Below are positions 1-13,079 of a DNA stretch of 64,000 nt, in pieces. Source of the stretch: Odontocerum albicorne (Eukaryota > Arthropoda > Insecta > Trichoptera > Odontoceridae). A program made the translations under genes and the position numbers. The DNA is taken from contig OX463846.1 of NCBI GenBank assembly GCA_949825065.1, positions 20,679,690-20,743,689 of the forward strand, read 5' to 3'. Each line of letters starts with the position of its first letter. Position 1 is the stretch's first letter. Under the pieces are notes generated by a model, which did no database searches, had not been told where the DNA came from, and worked only from the letters and a program-made list of their open reading frames with translations.

Positions 1-140
1 CATGTTATACATTAGACATGTTTACAAATAACGAGACACGCTTATTATTTAATTGAACTTATTATTAGAGAAATATTTTTAGCAGAGGTTCTTAACTTTT
101 AAAAGACGTGACCCAGATAAGGGTTTGGCTTTTGGTATCG

Positions 141-360
141 TTACCTAAGGAAAGATTAAGAAAATAATAAGAATTACACGTAACCTAAGAATAGATAAAC
201 AAAACAGCCATAATTACACTTAACCTAAGGAAAGATTAATAAAATAATAATAATTACACGTGACCTAAGAATATATATAAACAAAAAAGCAATAATTAGA
301 TATAACCTAAGGAAAGGTTAAGAACATTACAATTACACGTACCCTTAGTAAAGATTAATA
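141..360. repeat. Tandem repeat, ~40-bp unit with alternating A/B variants
   Basis: Six degenerate units begin near 141, 181, 221, 261, 303 and 340, each opening with a form of 'taacctaag' and most ending in 'aattacac(g/t)'. Units 1, 3 and 5 carry 'ggaaagattaa'-like sequence after the opening; units 2 and 4 carry 'gaata(g/t)ata'. The array is therefore an 80-bp dimer repeated about two and a half times. Non-coding. Confidence 0.8.
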
Positions 361-2084
361 GACTAAAATTCTCATGTTAACATTATACGTTATGTTCCTT
401 TCATCATATTTTTACTACGTCCAAGTTTTGCTGCATATTCTAATGATGGAACTAGGACTTAATAATGAGAAATCAGCTTTGATTATTGTTTAAATGATAA
501 AAAAAATAAGATAAACCCTTACCTGAACTAGAAATGACCACAACACACACCGGTTGTTTGTAAATTTTCATAAATTCAAGGATATTTTGCCGAATGCAAT
601 TTAAACTTTTTACCTAATCATTTAAGATCCAAAATAGTTACATTGAGTTTAAACTTGTTTTTAAATACCACATATTGATTTAAACCAGATATTTTCGAGG
701 TTATTTAAAAACAATATAGTCAAACCTAGTATCTAAAAATTACAAGATTTTAATAATATAATAAGCCTTACATCATATGACCATAAAAGTATTAAATAGC
801 TTTAGGATTTAACTTTGATGATCGTTCGCCATGTCTTCAACGTCCCCTCTCACCAACTCTTTTCATATCTGCCAATATATTATACAAGGTTATAATGATA
901 AAAAACAAGCTAATTGTTTGAGATAAATCAAAATTATTTACCATACAATATAATCCATTGTATGAAGGGGGTCCCAGGGTAAGTATGTCTTAAAGTTCAT
1001 ACAAATAGAAGCACACCCCGCATATCCAGAACAACTTTACCAAACAATGACAAATGTCTATTCTTGTTCACACCATTCAGACATCTCTGAATGCCAGTAT
1101 ATGCTCATTTTATTCACAATTTAGAAGCAAATTGAAAAAAAAATACAAATTTAAATGTTAACGAGCGAAAGAATTTCAATAACATTTCTTTCATAGAATT
1201 ATGTGAAAATGAAAAAAACGGTTGGAATAAATATAATCTCTCAAACTAAATACTTCCTCCAGAAAAAGATGATGTCACATAATCCTACATCTTGATATTT
1301 TTGCTAGTGCAATTTGAATTATTTTAACTCTCTTAAAACACGATCCTTTCTTTATTTTATCCATTGCATGTAACATGAACAAAAAGCTTATGTGATTACT
1401 TGAGCTTTTGTTTTGGTATAACCATTGGGTCTCGTATAGCTTTTATGTGGAAATTTTAATTTTGTGAGATAACAAAGGGGAAAAAAAGATATAACAATGA
1501 AATCCATTTTCGAGCAAACGGTGGCGCAAACATAAAAGCAATGTCCCCATGCAGCTTGTTCAGACGGAATGTGGTATATTTTTTCTTATCGCGAATTAAA
1601 ATATTCATCTTTCATTTGCGTGAATGAAATGCATGCGGTTTTTGACTTTATTAAATGAAATATGCAACCCGAAAAACAGGGATATGAATATGAAAATCAA
1701 GGTGGAAACATATCCCACACAAAAAAGATATCCAATATAATTATTTCTTATGCTAGCAAAAACCTGTGAGAAATCACAGGATGTAAATTGAGTTGCGTAG
1801 TTGAAAGGTCGAAAAACAAAATCTCTGAAAAAAAAAAAATTAATTAAAAAAACTACTGAAAAAGTTTTCGTAGCAGAAACTGAAAATCTGAATTACTTAA
1901 AAACTCCGTCAAAATTTGAGAAAACTGACGGCGTCGTTCATTTTCATTTAAAAACGAACAGTTTTTTAATGGAAGCTATATTTGAATGTCTTCCAAAGAA
2001 AACTCTCGGCTGCAAAATTGAGTGAATGACAGAATTTACATTCAGTGTTCATTGAGTCACAGTTATAAATTTCTACTCTGTTCT
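361..2084. other. AT-rich intergenic/intronic sequence
   Basis: No coding signal or recognisable repeat is seen. The only compositionally distinct part is about 1500-1690 (listed separately). Reading frames here are short, lysine/asparagine-rich and typical of AT-rich noise. Confidence 0.5.
1500..1690. promoter_or_regulatory. Candidate conserved non-coding element
   Basis: This block is less AT-biased than its flanks and contains clustered motif-like words, including 'tcatttgcgtgaatgaaatg' near 1613 and 'gcatgcggttttt' near 1631. It has no open frame. The composition and near-palindromic ATTTG/GAATGAAAT words resemble a developmental enhancer block, but this is inferred from appearance only. 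Confidence 0.15.
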
Positions 2085-2430
2085 TGCCAACGTTATCATC
2101 ATAATGACAGACTTCAAGTCTTCTTCACGAATGCCACGTATTTGCTGTATTTCGTCAACACGACACTCTTTAGCTTCTTTTTCAGTCTCCTGACGTTGTT
2201 GCACTTGTCGAAAATCATGTTTTCGTTGAGCTTCCACAACGCGACAATCATTGGCTTCCTCTTAGTATTTTGCTGTTATTATACTCTTTTTTTTTTAATT
2301 TTGCATTTATTGAGCATGTGCAATGCAACTCTCGTTGGCCTTTTCTACTATTTGTCGCTGTTGCCTCCGATAGCTCACATGTATTCAGCGCGTTTTCCTC
2401 TTTTTCTTTCGTTTGGTCCGAATCATATTC
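2085..2430 (-). pseudogene. Possible Helitron-like N-terminal Arg/Gln/Glu-rich repeat fragment
   Basis: Read on the minus strand across frameshifts, the sequence gives two related low-complexity stretches: one with RQQRQIVEKANESC and one with RQVQQRQETEKEAKECR. Repeated R/Q/E-rich modules of this kind are common at the N-terminus of Helitron replicase proteins and some other arthropod transposon proteins. Stops interrupt the frame, including a probable CGA-to-TGA change. The opposite strand gives a longer open frame (2022-2435), but it is hydrophobic and carries no recognisable motif, so it is treated as the shadow. No terminal structures were found. The family assignment is tentative; it could be another R/Q-rich transposon ORF. 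Confidence 0.3.
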
Positions 2431-3719
2431 ATTAAATTTAACCAGTTGATAATATTTCATTAATTTGAAGACAACAATATTAATAATATACTAAAGACAG
2501 TATATGACGTTGATATAATTCAAACGTTAATATTAAACAGTAACTATGACAACATATATTCGTTCGGATATAAGTACACCTGATTTAAATAGTTTAACGT
2601 TCGTATGGGTAAAATTCAAACCAGAAGTGTGGTAAGAATATGTTTTTCCTAGTTGAAGAGCTTACGGTAGTGATTTCATTTCGATAATATATATTTATTC
2701 CGAGTTGTTATCTTAATAGTCATGATGATCGCCAGCCTTCGAATAGCGAAGGGACTTTAAAAAATATGCCATACACGTATGTTCATAGTTTTTTGCCCCC
2801 TTGAGGATGTGTCGTCAATATACAATAATTTATACACTGTAAGCAAATTTCACTCACGAAGTTATCTTAAAATTATTAGAATGCAAATAAGAACATTCAA
2901 TTACGCGGACTTAATATTTTTTAATTTGTTTAATTGAATTTAACAAATAAACGTTTAAAGTCAAATAACCTGATGATTAAAAAAATATTGATTTCTAGAA
3001 AAATAGTAATATTGGTTCGATATATATCTAGAAAATGACCATTTTTGAATGCTTCAACAGTGTATGTTATATATGTAATATAAGGAAGCACAATACATAT
3101 AAATCATGTATGTATTGTGTTTCCCTGTCTAAGCAAATAAGACAGAACGGTCGACTTTTCTGTACCGACACATGGTTTTTTTACCTTCTTTACATATTTT
3201 CATACTACTGCTACGATTCTCCAACTTGAACATTTTTTCTTTGAAAATATAACTTACTTGACCTACCCATAATTCTCTTGGTCTCCCTCTAATAAAGATG
3301 TAATGAATGTAAAACTGTAATAAATTAAAATTAATTTATTAGAAAATGTTATCAATTTTAGTTTTTTAAATTAAATCAACGAAATCTCCTAGTAGGGAGC
3401 AGCTTGACAGTAGCATTTCGGTTAAACCGCATTTGAATTTTATTGTGTTTGTTATAGCGACTTAAAGCATTTATAATCTTTGCTTCTCCATTTAAAGAAT
3501 ATGATATATGAATGCTAATCATGACTTCTCTGAAGACGACATATCAAAGCACTCGTAAAATGTCAGCAGTATGACATAAAACTATTGCTAGGTATCATGG
3601 CTCCAGTGAATTTATAAGACGTAAACTGCATTTAGTGAAGCTCCTTTATACCTATCACAAATTAGTAAACATGTGTTATGCATTTCTGTGAGACTAACGA
3701 CAAGTGCATATGATATGTG
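2431..3719. other. AT-rich sequence, nothing recognised
   Basis: No gene, repeat or RNA signal is recognised. Short frames such as 3035-3229 have no family features. Confidence 0.5.
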
Positions 3720-3855
3720 TACATGGACCTAGATGGTAAGATGCCTGCCTTGTAGACCGGATACTGGATGTTTGATTCCCGTTGGAACCCAGATTTTTTT
3801 AAATAAGTTTCCAGTCTAGTTTTTTGCCCTAGGCGTTTCCAACATATTTCTGACA
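3720..3855 (+). mobile_element. tRNA-derived SINE (family 1), head and middle
   Basis: The 5' head has an RNA polymerase III A-box-like 'gacctagatggtaag' and a degenerate B box 'tttgattcccg'. It is followed by the family's linker ('ttggaacccagattttttt') and the start of the 'aacatatttctg' region. The 3' tail is missing. Other copies lie at 5642, 13379, 23330, 32408, 42245, 51257, 52668, 57938, 61150 and 61361. Confidence 0.75.
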
Positions 3856-5641
3856 ATTAACTATTTGCTAAGAAAGATTAAAAATAATACAAAGCCTAAT
3901 CCCCCACTTTGTATAATGCATTTTGTAATGCTCATCATATGTAATGGGCAATAATTCATACCGAATATTTAGATTTTTTCTTTACAAGGTTATTATAAAA
4001 CGTATGTAAGTTTTGGGATAGGTTTCTCTTCTGTGCGCTACGAAAGGCAGATAAGGTATGCGATGAATTGTGGTGGTAGAAATATGAATCGATCGAGGTG
4101 TTCAGGGTAGCATTTAAATGCAAACAACGTTGGTTCAAAGTCTAGTTAGGATAAACTTTCTAGAACAGGGTATCCGAGGTGCTGATATGAATTTATTTTA
4201 GATAGAATTATAATATTTGCAAATTTTCCTGGCTTACTTATAATAAAATGATAACTGCTAAAACTTTTCTTCGACACTTTTGAATTTTGAACTATTACAT
4301 AACGAGAATAATATATTTTGATAATTTGACAAAGTAAAATTGTTGTTGAAACTTAAATGAATAAATTCTCAAATCGTTGTATCAGTATTCTAAGGATGTA
4401 TTGGATACTTTTGTCTCAAGAGGTATACTTCTGCGTATGTAATATTTAGGACACAATTTTCATATAAACAAATTTTAAATTTATCGCCATGCAGAAATCT
4501 CTTCCAACTGATCAGACAAGAGTTGGGTAGATAAGCGTTAATTGCTGGGTGAAAGGTAACAACGTTATTTTCAAATAGAAAAAAAATAAACATTTTTAAA
4601 GCATTTGAAAAATAAATAAGAAAAAAAAACAAAATATTTGAAAATGTCATCAAGACTTGTAAAGGAAAAATAAGATGGAAACGAACAAGAAAACAGGATT
4701 TTGATGAAACAAATTTGGGTATTGATGAGATAAGTCGGTATTTAGATCAAGTTAACGATGGTATGTAAGAGTATTACGTTAACCGGTAACTGGTTCTAGT
4801 AAAGTCTGACGGTATGGACAGTAAACGACATGGAGAGTAAACACCATGGACATTACTGCACCATATTTTAATTTGAAGTGATAGGATGTTCATAACTGGA
4901 AATTAAAAGAAAATCATATAAAATAATCAAAAGATATTTAAAAACTGCTCCCGTTGTAGGTGTTTATTCCAGTTTAAGGACTTATGAACATGATATAAAA
5001 TATGACACAAAAATGTTATGCAATATGTTCAGATTTCTTTTAAGCCAAAACCAATATTTATATATTCACCCACGCTCGATTCCTACTTCAAATAATGATA
5101 ATCCTTGCCTTTATTTTGTTCAATTGGGGTGGACTTAAAGTCTAGCCAGTGCATGCATATATTCACTTTACTCGATCTCTGGGCCAAATCTTCCATCTTC
5201 ACGCAGTCCAGTCCCAGTCATTCTACCTACGTCCTCCAACTACTTCTAGAGTAACTGGTTTGTATTTTTCCTTCTGAAGTGGCACAGAAAAATCTCTAAG
5301 AAATATTTCATAATAATAACATTATTTGCTATCAATTAATGCAATTGAAGTTGTCATAAATATAAATTGTCTGTTATGTTACAGCATGTTTAGCACCTGT
5401 CTCCAGACTAAAGGGTTAATATTTTGAGAAAATCAGGTTGATTTCATTGGTGACAGTGTTATCGATTTTTGTCAATCGGACCAAAAAATTATAAGTGTTC
5501 CGGTAGGGTTTTTGTAACATAGAAGAATTTCTATTTATTTTGGATTAATTTGGTTAATATTGATGTATTAAGTATAACTGCACAACCACAAATAAGGGTT
5601 TTTTGCAAAAAATTCTAAGAATTCTAAGTGATTTTTTTTAA
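3856..5641. other. AT-rich sequence with one weak dispersed repeat
   Basis: No gene is seen. Around 4785-4870 the sequence resembles 24500-24580: both have 'actggttc' followed by spaced 'acagtaaa' words and 'catgga/tgtcca' motifs. They may be an old repeat family. Near 5150-5290 is a mildly GC-richer block with no recognisable content. Confidence 0.35.
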
Positions 5642-5816
5642 CCTGGCGAGTTTATTGTCATGTGGCAATCACTTCCAACCAACCAAAAAGATTTTTTATA
5701 GGCCCTGAGTGTAAACCAGAATGGAATCCTATTTAAAAAATCTGGGTTCCAGCGGCGATCAAACCCGCAACCTCCGGATCAGCAGACAAGTGTCTTACCA
5801 CCGGGCCACGGAAGTC
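5642..5816 (-). mobile_element. tRNA-derived SINE (family 1), near complete
   Basis: On the minus strand, in order: the A-box region 'tggcccggtggtaagac', the B box (seen on the plus strand as 'gatcaaacccgcaacc'), the 'ctggaacccagattttt' linker, and the tail that reads on the plus strand 'tcatgtggcaatcacttcc'. A typical near-full-length copy of about 175 bp. Confidence 0.8.
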
Positions 5817-7133
5817 AGGTGTTCAGGTACCACAAGTGTTTTGACACCTTTCAAGTTAGAAAACACTTACAAAATCATATCCAAGCGTTTTTTTTTACCG
5901 AGAAATTTTTGATGTCATTGCGTTTTCGAAGTGGATATTTAAGTGCAGTTTATCTTGGTCAAAAAATGCTCGAAAAGTTTTTATGGTGCTTGATCACGTT
6001 AATCTTTGTTTTGTAACGATTCTACTTTTTTACATATAAATAATATTTATACGTTTTTAGTCGTTTATTTTAACAGATTTTGTCATTAAGTGTTCGTATT
6101 CTTTTTACAATCCAAATTTACTATACCAAACATACGTACGTGTATTTTTCATTACAAAATTAATATACTCGTACACATACGTGTATTTTTCATTGCAAAA
6201 TTAAGTACCGATAATTAGTTGTTTGAATATTTAGAACCATATTCAAATAATTTTTAGTAAATATATTCGAAGAAAGAACTTTTTGGTAACTTGGGTGAGA
6301 AAATCGATTCACGGATAGTCCTACTAAAGATCAAATCATGGTATGTTCAAAATATAAGGCTGAATGAGCGCATTTGTTTACATGAGGCGTTCATTGACGA
6401 AAAAATGTGAAGGTATTGGAATAAATTTGATTTGATAGTTTCAATCTTTAGTTAAAATGGATTGAATATATTTGTTTCAGATGAAACTAAAAACGTATAC
6501 ACACAAATATACAAAATAAGGTAAATTTAACGATATTTTTTTTCAAATAGGCAATGTTCGTTTTTTAAATAACTTTTTATATGAAAAACTAGAATTTCTC
6601 CTGGGGAATAAACACGAGAAATAGGTACAAACAATGTTTTACTCGGCAATGAGAATAAATATTCATTAAATAAAAGTAATATTTACTACGTATTCAGTCT
6701 CAGGGGAGGGATCCCTTGCTTCCTGCAGTTAACTAGATTCGTACTTAACTATGTATAGTTATATCGCTTGACCAAGAAGGGAAAAATATAGGGATGTAAA
6801 TAACTGAGAGAAATAAGAATTCACAGATTTTTAAATTTTCAGTTATTGTTTAATTGAAAAATATATATTTGTTCATTTATTAATCTCTCTTATCTCGCCG
6901 AAAAATTTCAGCGTATTTCCGATCATGGACTTGCTTGCAACTCTCAGACAAAGATTGTTTATAGGCCTTTCCAGTTCACCGCTCTTTTTTTACGTCGTCC
7001 TTTACTGACCATGTAGCGAAAATATAAAACCAATGTTAGACTCGCTCGTTCTTGGCATGCTTTAAGAAGCGACTGAAAAAAATCTTAATTTCTAAACAGT
7101 TATATATGTAACGCATTTCATTTCTGATTTTCC
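5817..7133. other. AT-rich sequence
   Basis: No coding or RNA gene is recognised. It includes the 41-bp duplication at 6132-6205, listed separately. Confidence 0.5.
6132..6205. repeat. Two-copy direct repeat, period 41 bp
   Basis: The word 'acgtgtatttttcatt' followed by 'caaaattaa' occurs at 6138 and again at 6179, with one internal substitution. This is a short tandem duplication. Confidence 0.8.
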
Positions 7134-8705
7134 TTTCCACTCCACCACCCTTCTTCTTCTTCCTCTTGGTTTAGGTCGTATGACCTGTTTGTGGCGGTGG
7201 GCTGTCCTGGGATGATGACGTCCAGCTGTTCTTTCACCTTTTCGGCGGCCTTCCTGGTAATCTCCTGCAGTCTTATATCCTCCATACGGTCCACATGATC
7301 CCTCCAGAAGTGCCTTCTGCTTCTTTCCTACCTCACTGTGTCTTCAACACCACAGACAGACCTTATCGTCTCATTTATGATCCGATCTCTAAGAGTTCTG
7401 CCTGCGATGGAGCGTAGGGTTCTCATTTCTGCCGTTATGAGAAGATTTTTTGTCCTGTTAGTATCGCCTCTCACTTCTATCTCATATGTCATGATGGAAT
7501 GGACGCATGTCTTATATATCCTGACCTTACTTTCGGTTAGCATGTGTTTGTTTCTCCATATAGTGTCCCGCAGGTAGCCAACCAAAGCTGTCGCTTTATT
7601 AACTTGTGCTCGTACTTCACTATATAAGTCACTGTTGCTGGAGATCTCTACATCTAGGTAATTGAATCGCATGACTTGCTCGATGGGTACGTTATCGATG
7701 ATCAGTTTGCATCTGAGTGGCTTTTTTATATTGTTAAGCACTTTGTTTTATTGACAGAAATCGTCATATTGTATTTCTTAGAAGCAAGGGGAAATTTGTA
7801 GAGCATTCTCTGAAGATCATCTTCGTTTTCTGCTAATATTGCAGCTTCGTCGGTATAACACACTATACTGATCAATTTATTTTCCATTTTGTAACCCAGG
7901 CCCAAAGAAATCACCTCTATGATTCTATCTATAATAAAGTTAAAAAGGAATGGGCTGAGACTGTATCCCTGATACCGGTTGATACCGGTTGCAGTGGGTA
8001 TCTCTTTTGTTAGGTCTCCGTTTGCCTTGATTCGTGTCTTCCCATTCTTGTTAATACTCGTATTTTGAATGGTTATGATTATTGATGCAGGAACTTTGTC
8101 TCTCTCATTATGTTAATGACATCTTCCAGCAGAACTTTGTCAAAAGCCTTAGTCAAGTCAACAAAACACAGGAACATCGGTTTATTAAACTCCAATCATT
8201 TCTCCTTTAGTTGTCTCATGATGAATATTGCATCCGTGGTTGACCTATTTCTTCTAAAACCTTGCTGTTCTCTCTTTTAACTATTCTTTGTTCTAATTTC
8301 ATTTTAATGATACTCGTCAACAGTTTCAGAACAGCACTAAACAAGGAGATTCCATGGTAATTTTCTAGGTTATTCTTTTTTTCTTTCTTAAATATCGGTA
8401 CTGTGATGCTAGTGCACCATTCTACTGGAGTCTCACCATGTGCCAATATTTTATTTAATAATTTTCTAAATTCCATAATTAGCTCCTCATCTGCATATTT
8501 CATCATTTCGTTGGAGATATTATCTATTCCAGGAGACTTTATATTTTTTAATTTCTTAACAGTACAAGGCATTTCCGTTTCTGATGTTATCACAACTAGG
8601 TTCAAGGTTTCACGAAGTTCGTCATCTCTATATAATTCTTCAAAGTATTTCTCCAATTCTCTACCACCCATTCCTTTATATTTGACTGACGATATCTCAC
8701 TTTTA
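7134..8705 (-). pseudogene. RTE-type non-LTR retrotransposon reverse transcriptase, broken
   Basis: Minus-strand remnant of the reverse transcriptase and C-terminal part of an RTE-like element; the upstream endonuclease is absent. From 8671 down to 8216 the fingers region is visible (LKNIKSPGIDNIS, then TVPIFKKEKKNNLENYHGIS). Around 8165-8135 comes the motif-A vestige LTKAFDKV. Around 7980-7920, across a frameshift, is a GYSLSPFLFN-like block. The catalytic motif C, normally (F/Y)ADD, reads YTDEAAILAENEDDL near 7855, so the polymerase site is mutated. The C-terminal domain runs 7741-7328 (VRAQVNKATALVGYLRD, SKVRIYKTCVHSIMTYEIEV, RTLRDRI), then a tail rich in glutamate codons near 7150-7190. 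At least three frame breaks separate the pieces. This is clearly inactive debris; it is the longest retrotransposon remnant in the window. Confidence 0.93.
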
Positions 8706-8783
8706 CTTCAATATGTACATGTCCATAAATTTCATAAAGATGAATAATGATTTGATTTTTTTGTTACCATAAAAATTGCTTTT

Positions 8784-8832
8784 GTCAGGTTGGTTGGAAA
8801 AAATTGCCACCTGGCAAAAATGTCCACCAAAT
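8784..8832 (+). mobile_element. SINE family 1, 3'-tail fragment
   Basis: It has the family tail: 'caggttggttggaaaaaatt' followed by 'gccacctggcaaaaa' and 'ccacca'. It starts just upstream of the 5' limit of the RTE remnant and lacks the tRNA-like head. Confidence 0.6.
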
Positions 8833-11800
8833 TATTTTTAGAATGAAGTAATTAAAAAATAAACCAAATACATAAATCTTTGACGGGCTCAGACTTAACA
8901 AAAAATTAAACTCTAATAAAAATTATATAAATAAGAAACAAATTGAATGAATATTCCAATCAAAACAGTAGTCAAGCAATAAACTTTAAACATATCAAAT
9001 AACACAAATTTTAAAACATTGAAACTTGAACACATCATTAAAACTTATTTTAAGTCCTAAAAAACAATGTTAAGTTTAAATTAGTAAGATAATACAAAAA
9101 TTTATGTAATGATTTCATGGGAAGAGCGACGTAAACCTTGTTAATGCTCTGAACACCCACCAAGTCACAATCTCTCGAGCTTGAAGCGATCTGTCCGTTT
9201 TTAAATCTCACAGACTAGAGTAAATCGGCTTTAATATAACTTTTATTTGAAAGTAGTATTTCAATTAACGTGTATATTCATTCAACTGTATTTTTACGAA
9301 ATACGTATGTGAAAACTGGATTTTTATAAAAATAACATATTAAAAAGATGCTGAAAATGTAAATACTAAATCCAGTTTTCGAAATAGAAAATAAAAACGA
9401 TTTTTTGTTCAAACGCGAGAAAACATCACAGGTAAAAAAAAATAATAGATAACAAACAGAAAATAATGAGTCCAACATGTTTGCATGGTTGAGGAAAGCG
9501 AAGTGAAAGAATAAAGGGATTCACGCTAAAAGCACGGGATAATTTGCGCTGCGTCAAATCAGCGTCCGACATTCCGTCTGCTCTGGCGGAGGGCATATTT
9601 CACGCTGACCGATTCCTCCATTACTTGCTGATGAGCATTTTTCAAAGTTGACCTGCTTTCATTAATTGATGCGTTGTGCGATTCTAGCAAAGAATAGTTA
9701 GTATTCATTTAACATTGAGAACATATAACGTACATTTGGAATGCATCGCAGTTGGAAATGTTCCGTTTTTAAATTAGTTATAGGGTATTTTCTACCATTT
9801 ATTGATAAAGATTGTTTATTTATTTTTTAACAAATAGTACCCTATAACAATAATTTTATTAAAAAAACAGTAGTGAATGCTTCATACATTACAAAAAGGT
9901 GGAATATATAAAAAAGAAACTCAAACAATGCAAGCAAGTACACACTCAAGAATGTCACCAAATAAATACGGGGGCATCCTAAGGCGGACAGTCCGCACAG
10001 TACTAAACCGGGCGTCACTCTCGACATTAAGGAGAATACAGGTGCTGACAAACAAAAATCCACAGCAAAATGAAAATTGTTACATTGGCAATTTTAGCAT
10101 AAAGTTACTGTTTACTTTTTAACGTAAATATTCATTAAAAATTGTTGGATTTTTTCAGAAACTACGTGTTTGTATATCAACATTTATATCGATTTGTTTA
10201 AAAAAGTTCAATATAAACAGGGCATTGAAAAACACGCATACGTCACATTACAGGTGGTTGTTAGGGTGGAATTGTATTCGCAATCAGCATTATTGTCCTC
10301 TCATTATTATTTTCGATGATGTAGGTCACATCGAAAAAACCAAAAAAATACACCATGATGAACAATATTTAAACAATGTGATTAAGAAAACTAATTGTAT
10401 CGTCAGTTATATGCCAATTATTTATTATTATAGAAGTTTTTGGCCAAAATTCAATTAAGTCAAATAAAATAAAATTAATGTATCTTACCTCGCTCCTGAA
10501 TAAATTGTTAGAGTGCTCAATTAGTTGATTAGCTAAGAACAACTTAAATGCAAATAATTTTCCGAGAACCCTGTATTTATGAGAACTTTTAACTTGAAAC
10601 AAATAGAAGAAAAAAATATAGTGACCACCGAACTATCAGAATTTATGACCGTTTAATATGTTTCTTATAAAAGTTGTATCAATAAATGGTATTTATTATC
10701 ATATCAGGATTTAAAGATATTATAAAATAAACTATAGGTTTTAAAAAAGAATCTATCGATAATTATGACTTTTATTTATTCACTATAAATTTTTCATAAT
10801 TCAATGACCATCAAAAACATATATGAACTGTATTTACAGACATACCTATATACACATTAGGCGCTAATCTAGTATAGATCTTGCCCACGAAAAATATCGT
10901 CAGCCTATTTTGGTCACTATGTAAGTCTTTTGAATGATCTCTTGTTCTTGGCGTGCCAATTCGTTGCCATCCTATGGTCATTTCGAAAAGCATTTCAATT
11001 AAATGCACATTGCTTATCTATTGGAGTATTTCAATTCTTACGAATTAAGATTCTTTGGGTACTCCATAGAAATTGCACGGTCAAAGTTGATTCACATATG
11101 CCAAACTCTTCTTTTGTATAAACCTAAAAAAAAACATTCTTAAAATGCTTTTTTTTCATAATATCAAGATCAAACTCGTTATCTTTTGTTGAATTACTTG
11201 TTTCTGGCACGTATGTTAACAAAGTTTTTATTTAGATCCTGCATGTGTTGGTATACAAAAAAACAACATTTTATTCTAGCTAGTGCGCAGAATGGTGCAA
11301 TGCAACATGTCATAAATTTACGAAATAAAACAAAATATTAAAAAAAATGTAACAAGATAGTTTTACAAAAAAGTTAAAAATACTAAACATGAAAAAAAAT
11401 ATTGATGATAACATGTAGTATAAAGGTACAAAAAAAAAACATTTAAAAAAAGTCAAAAAGTTATAAAAAATTACAAATTGCTACAATTTTGTTTTTTTTT
11501 TTTTCTATTTTGGCCTTTTTGTACTGGAAGTAGTAGTTTTATTCGCCAATGTCCATAAAATGGCGACGAGACCCAGTTAGAAATAGTTTTAATAGTTTTT
11601 TTATATTTTTACATTCAATACTTCAAAGCCAAAATCCTGCGATGTGGTGGCGCATTAAGGCTTTTAATAAATGCATTTTATGTTCAACAAACATATTCCT
11701 CGCACCACGGAAGGGTGTTTTGTGGAAAGCCTGACCAAAAGCATTTTTATATCCAACTCGCATCTTTGTTAAATTGATATGAGGTTTCCTAGTTTCAACT

Positions 11801-13075
11801 TTAAACTGAAAAGTGAGAAGCAACACAAATCTACTCGTACATATTTTTTTAAAATAATTGACTGATTTTTTTAAAACAAGATTTTAGTTCCTTTTTAAAC
11901 TATTTTAATGTTCAATTACCAAATATGAAATGAAATTGGCGTCAAAAACTAGCAACAAAATAATTTGACAAAAGACACTAACGACAGCCAAATATTATTT
12001 CCCAAAGGATTTGTTCGTGATACTAGCGCTATTAAGTTGTTGATAAGCAAATTCTCCGTTTACATTCTGAAGAGTAACACTTAAGTATATTAATTTCGAG
12101 CTTGTATTTAGACAGTTTGGAGTGAAGAGTTAATTTTACCCTAAAAGGGATATTTATTATTGCTGACGTCGACTAGACTAGTTAAGTACCTCCCTCGGCA
12201 CTTGAATAAGCATCCTCGGGTGGGTTGCCCGCATGCCTGTTGACGAGACGGTAGATATTTTAAAAGTTTTGGCCTTACTACGGTAAACTTTGATATACAT
12301 TGAATTTTCCGTGAACTCTTCAATACGACATTCATAGTTTAATACTAAAATGAATTACAGTAACCAACTATGTAAGATATACATTGAGGATGTATAGTTA
12401 TTTAAGTTTTAAAGTTAATATTCCTTGAACTCATCACATAAACTAATAATGTATAACTTTCGTAGGAAATTAAATTTATTTTTCGTTGTTCTGCATTCTA
12501 AAGTTTAAAGTTGAACGATGTAACGAGAGATATATTGTATGTTACGGTACAATTTTACAGCAGTATATTTTCAAAGTTACATTTTTATCAATCAAGCAAG
12601 CAATATAAATATTGTTGATCTTAGTGTCATAATTTTTTTTAACTTGAAAGAATCTTTTATTGCTCTCAAAAATTAACAAAAAAAAGAATAATTGCAGTTT
12701 AACTTCAAAAAAGTATTTCAGTAATTAGTTCCACTGATAACCTCGTTAAAATACACCTCTGTAAATTTTATACAGAACTAATAACTGCTTTTTGAAGGTT
12801 TAAAAAATCTTATCTTTTGACATTTATAGAAATATATGTACATTACATGTATGATTATCAGTTTTTTTTAATTTTTCAATAATGATTTCAAATTCCTCTT
12901 AATTTTGATTAATTATGAAATATGTTTTGATGATAACAATATATTCTTTGCTATATCGGACTGAGACATAAACGTGAAAAAATAATGAAAAGTCATTGAA
13001 AAAGTTGTGAAAATGCTTTGCTCTGAGTATTGTATATGATGTAATATGATATAAACTTAATCAAGATGAATGAGA
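8833..13075. other. Long AT-rich region without recognisable genes
   Basis: No conserved coding, RNA or mobile-element signal is seen. Two less AT-rich patches stand out: about 9530-9690 (listed separately) and about 12160-12260, which contains 'cctccctcggcacttg' and 'gggtgggttgcccgcatgcc' but matches nothing recognised. Open frames such as 9842-10063 (minus) and 10369-10602 (minus) lack motifs. Confidence 0.45.
9530..9690. promoter_or_regulatory. Candidate regulatory block
   Basis: A GC-richer non-coding island with 'aaagttgacctgc' (resembling a nuclear-receptor half-site) near 9644 and the homeodomain-like word 'tcattaattgatgcg' near 9659. No open frame spans it. Enhancer function is only inferred. 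Confidence 0.15.
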
Positions 13076-13079
13076 ACTC

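Noticed and set aside
2022..2435. 137-codon plus-strand open frame, hydrophobic
   Set aside because: No motif. The opposite strand gives a more meaningful R/Q/E-rich transposon-like reading, so this looks like the antisense shadow.
5150..5290. GC-richer block resembling a retrotransposon C-terminus (minus strand RMTGTGLREDGRFG)
   Set aside because: Too short and without the ordered blocks seen in the other fragments.
7338..7577. Plus-strand open frame over the RTE C-terminus
   Set aside because: Antisense of clear RT coding sequence on the minus strand.
8403..8747. 114-codon plus-strand frame
   Set aside because: Antisense of the RT fingers region; no own motif.
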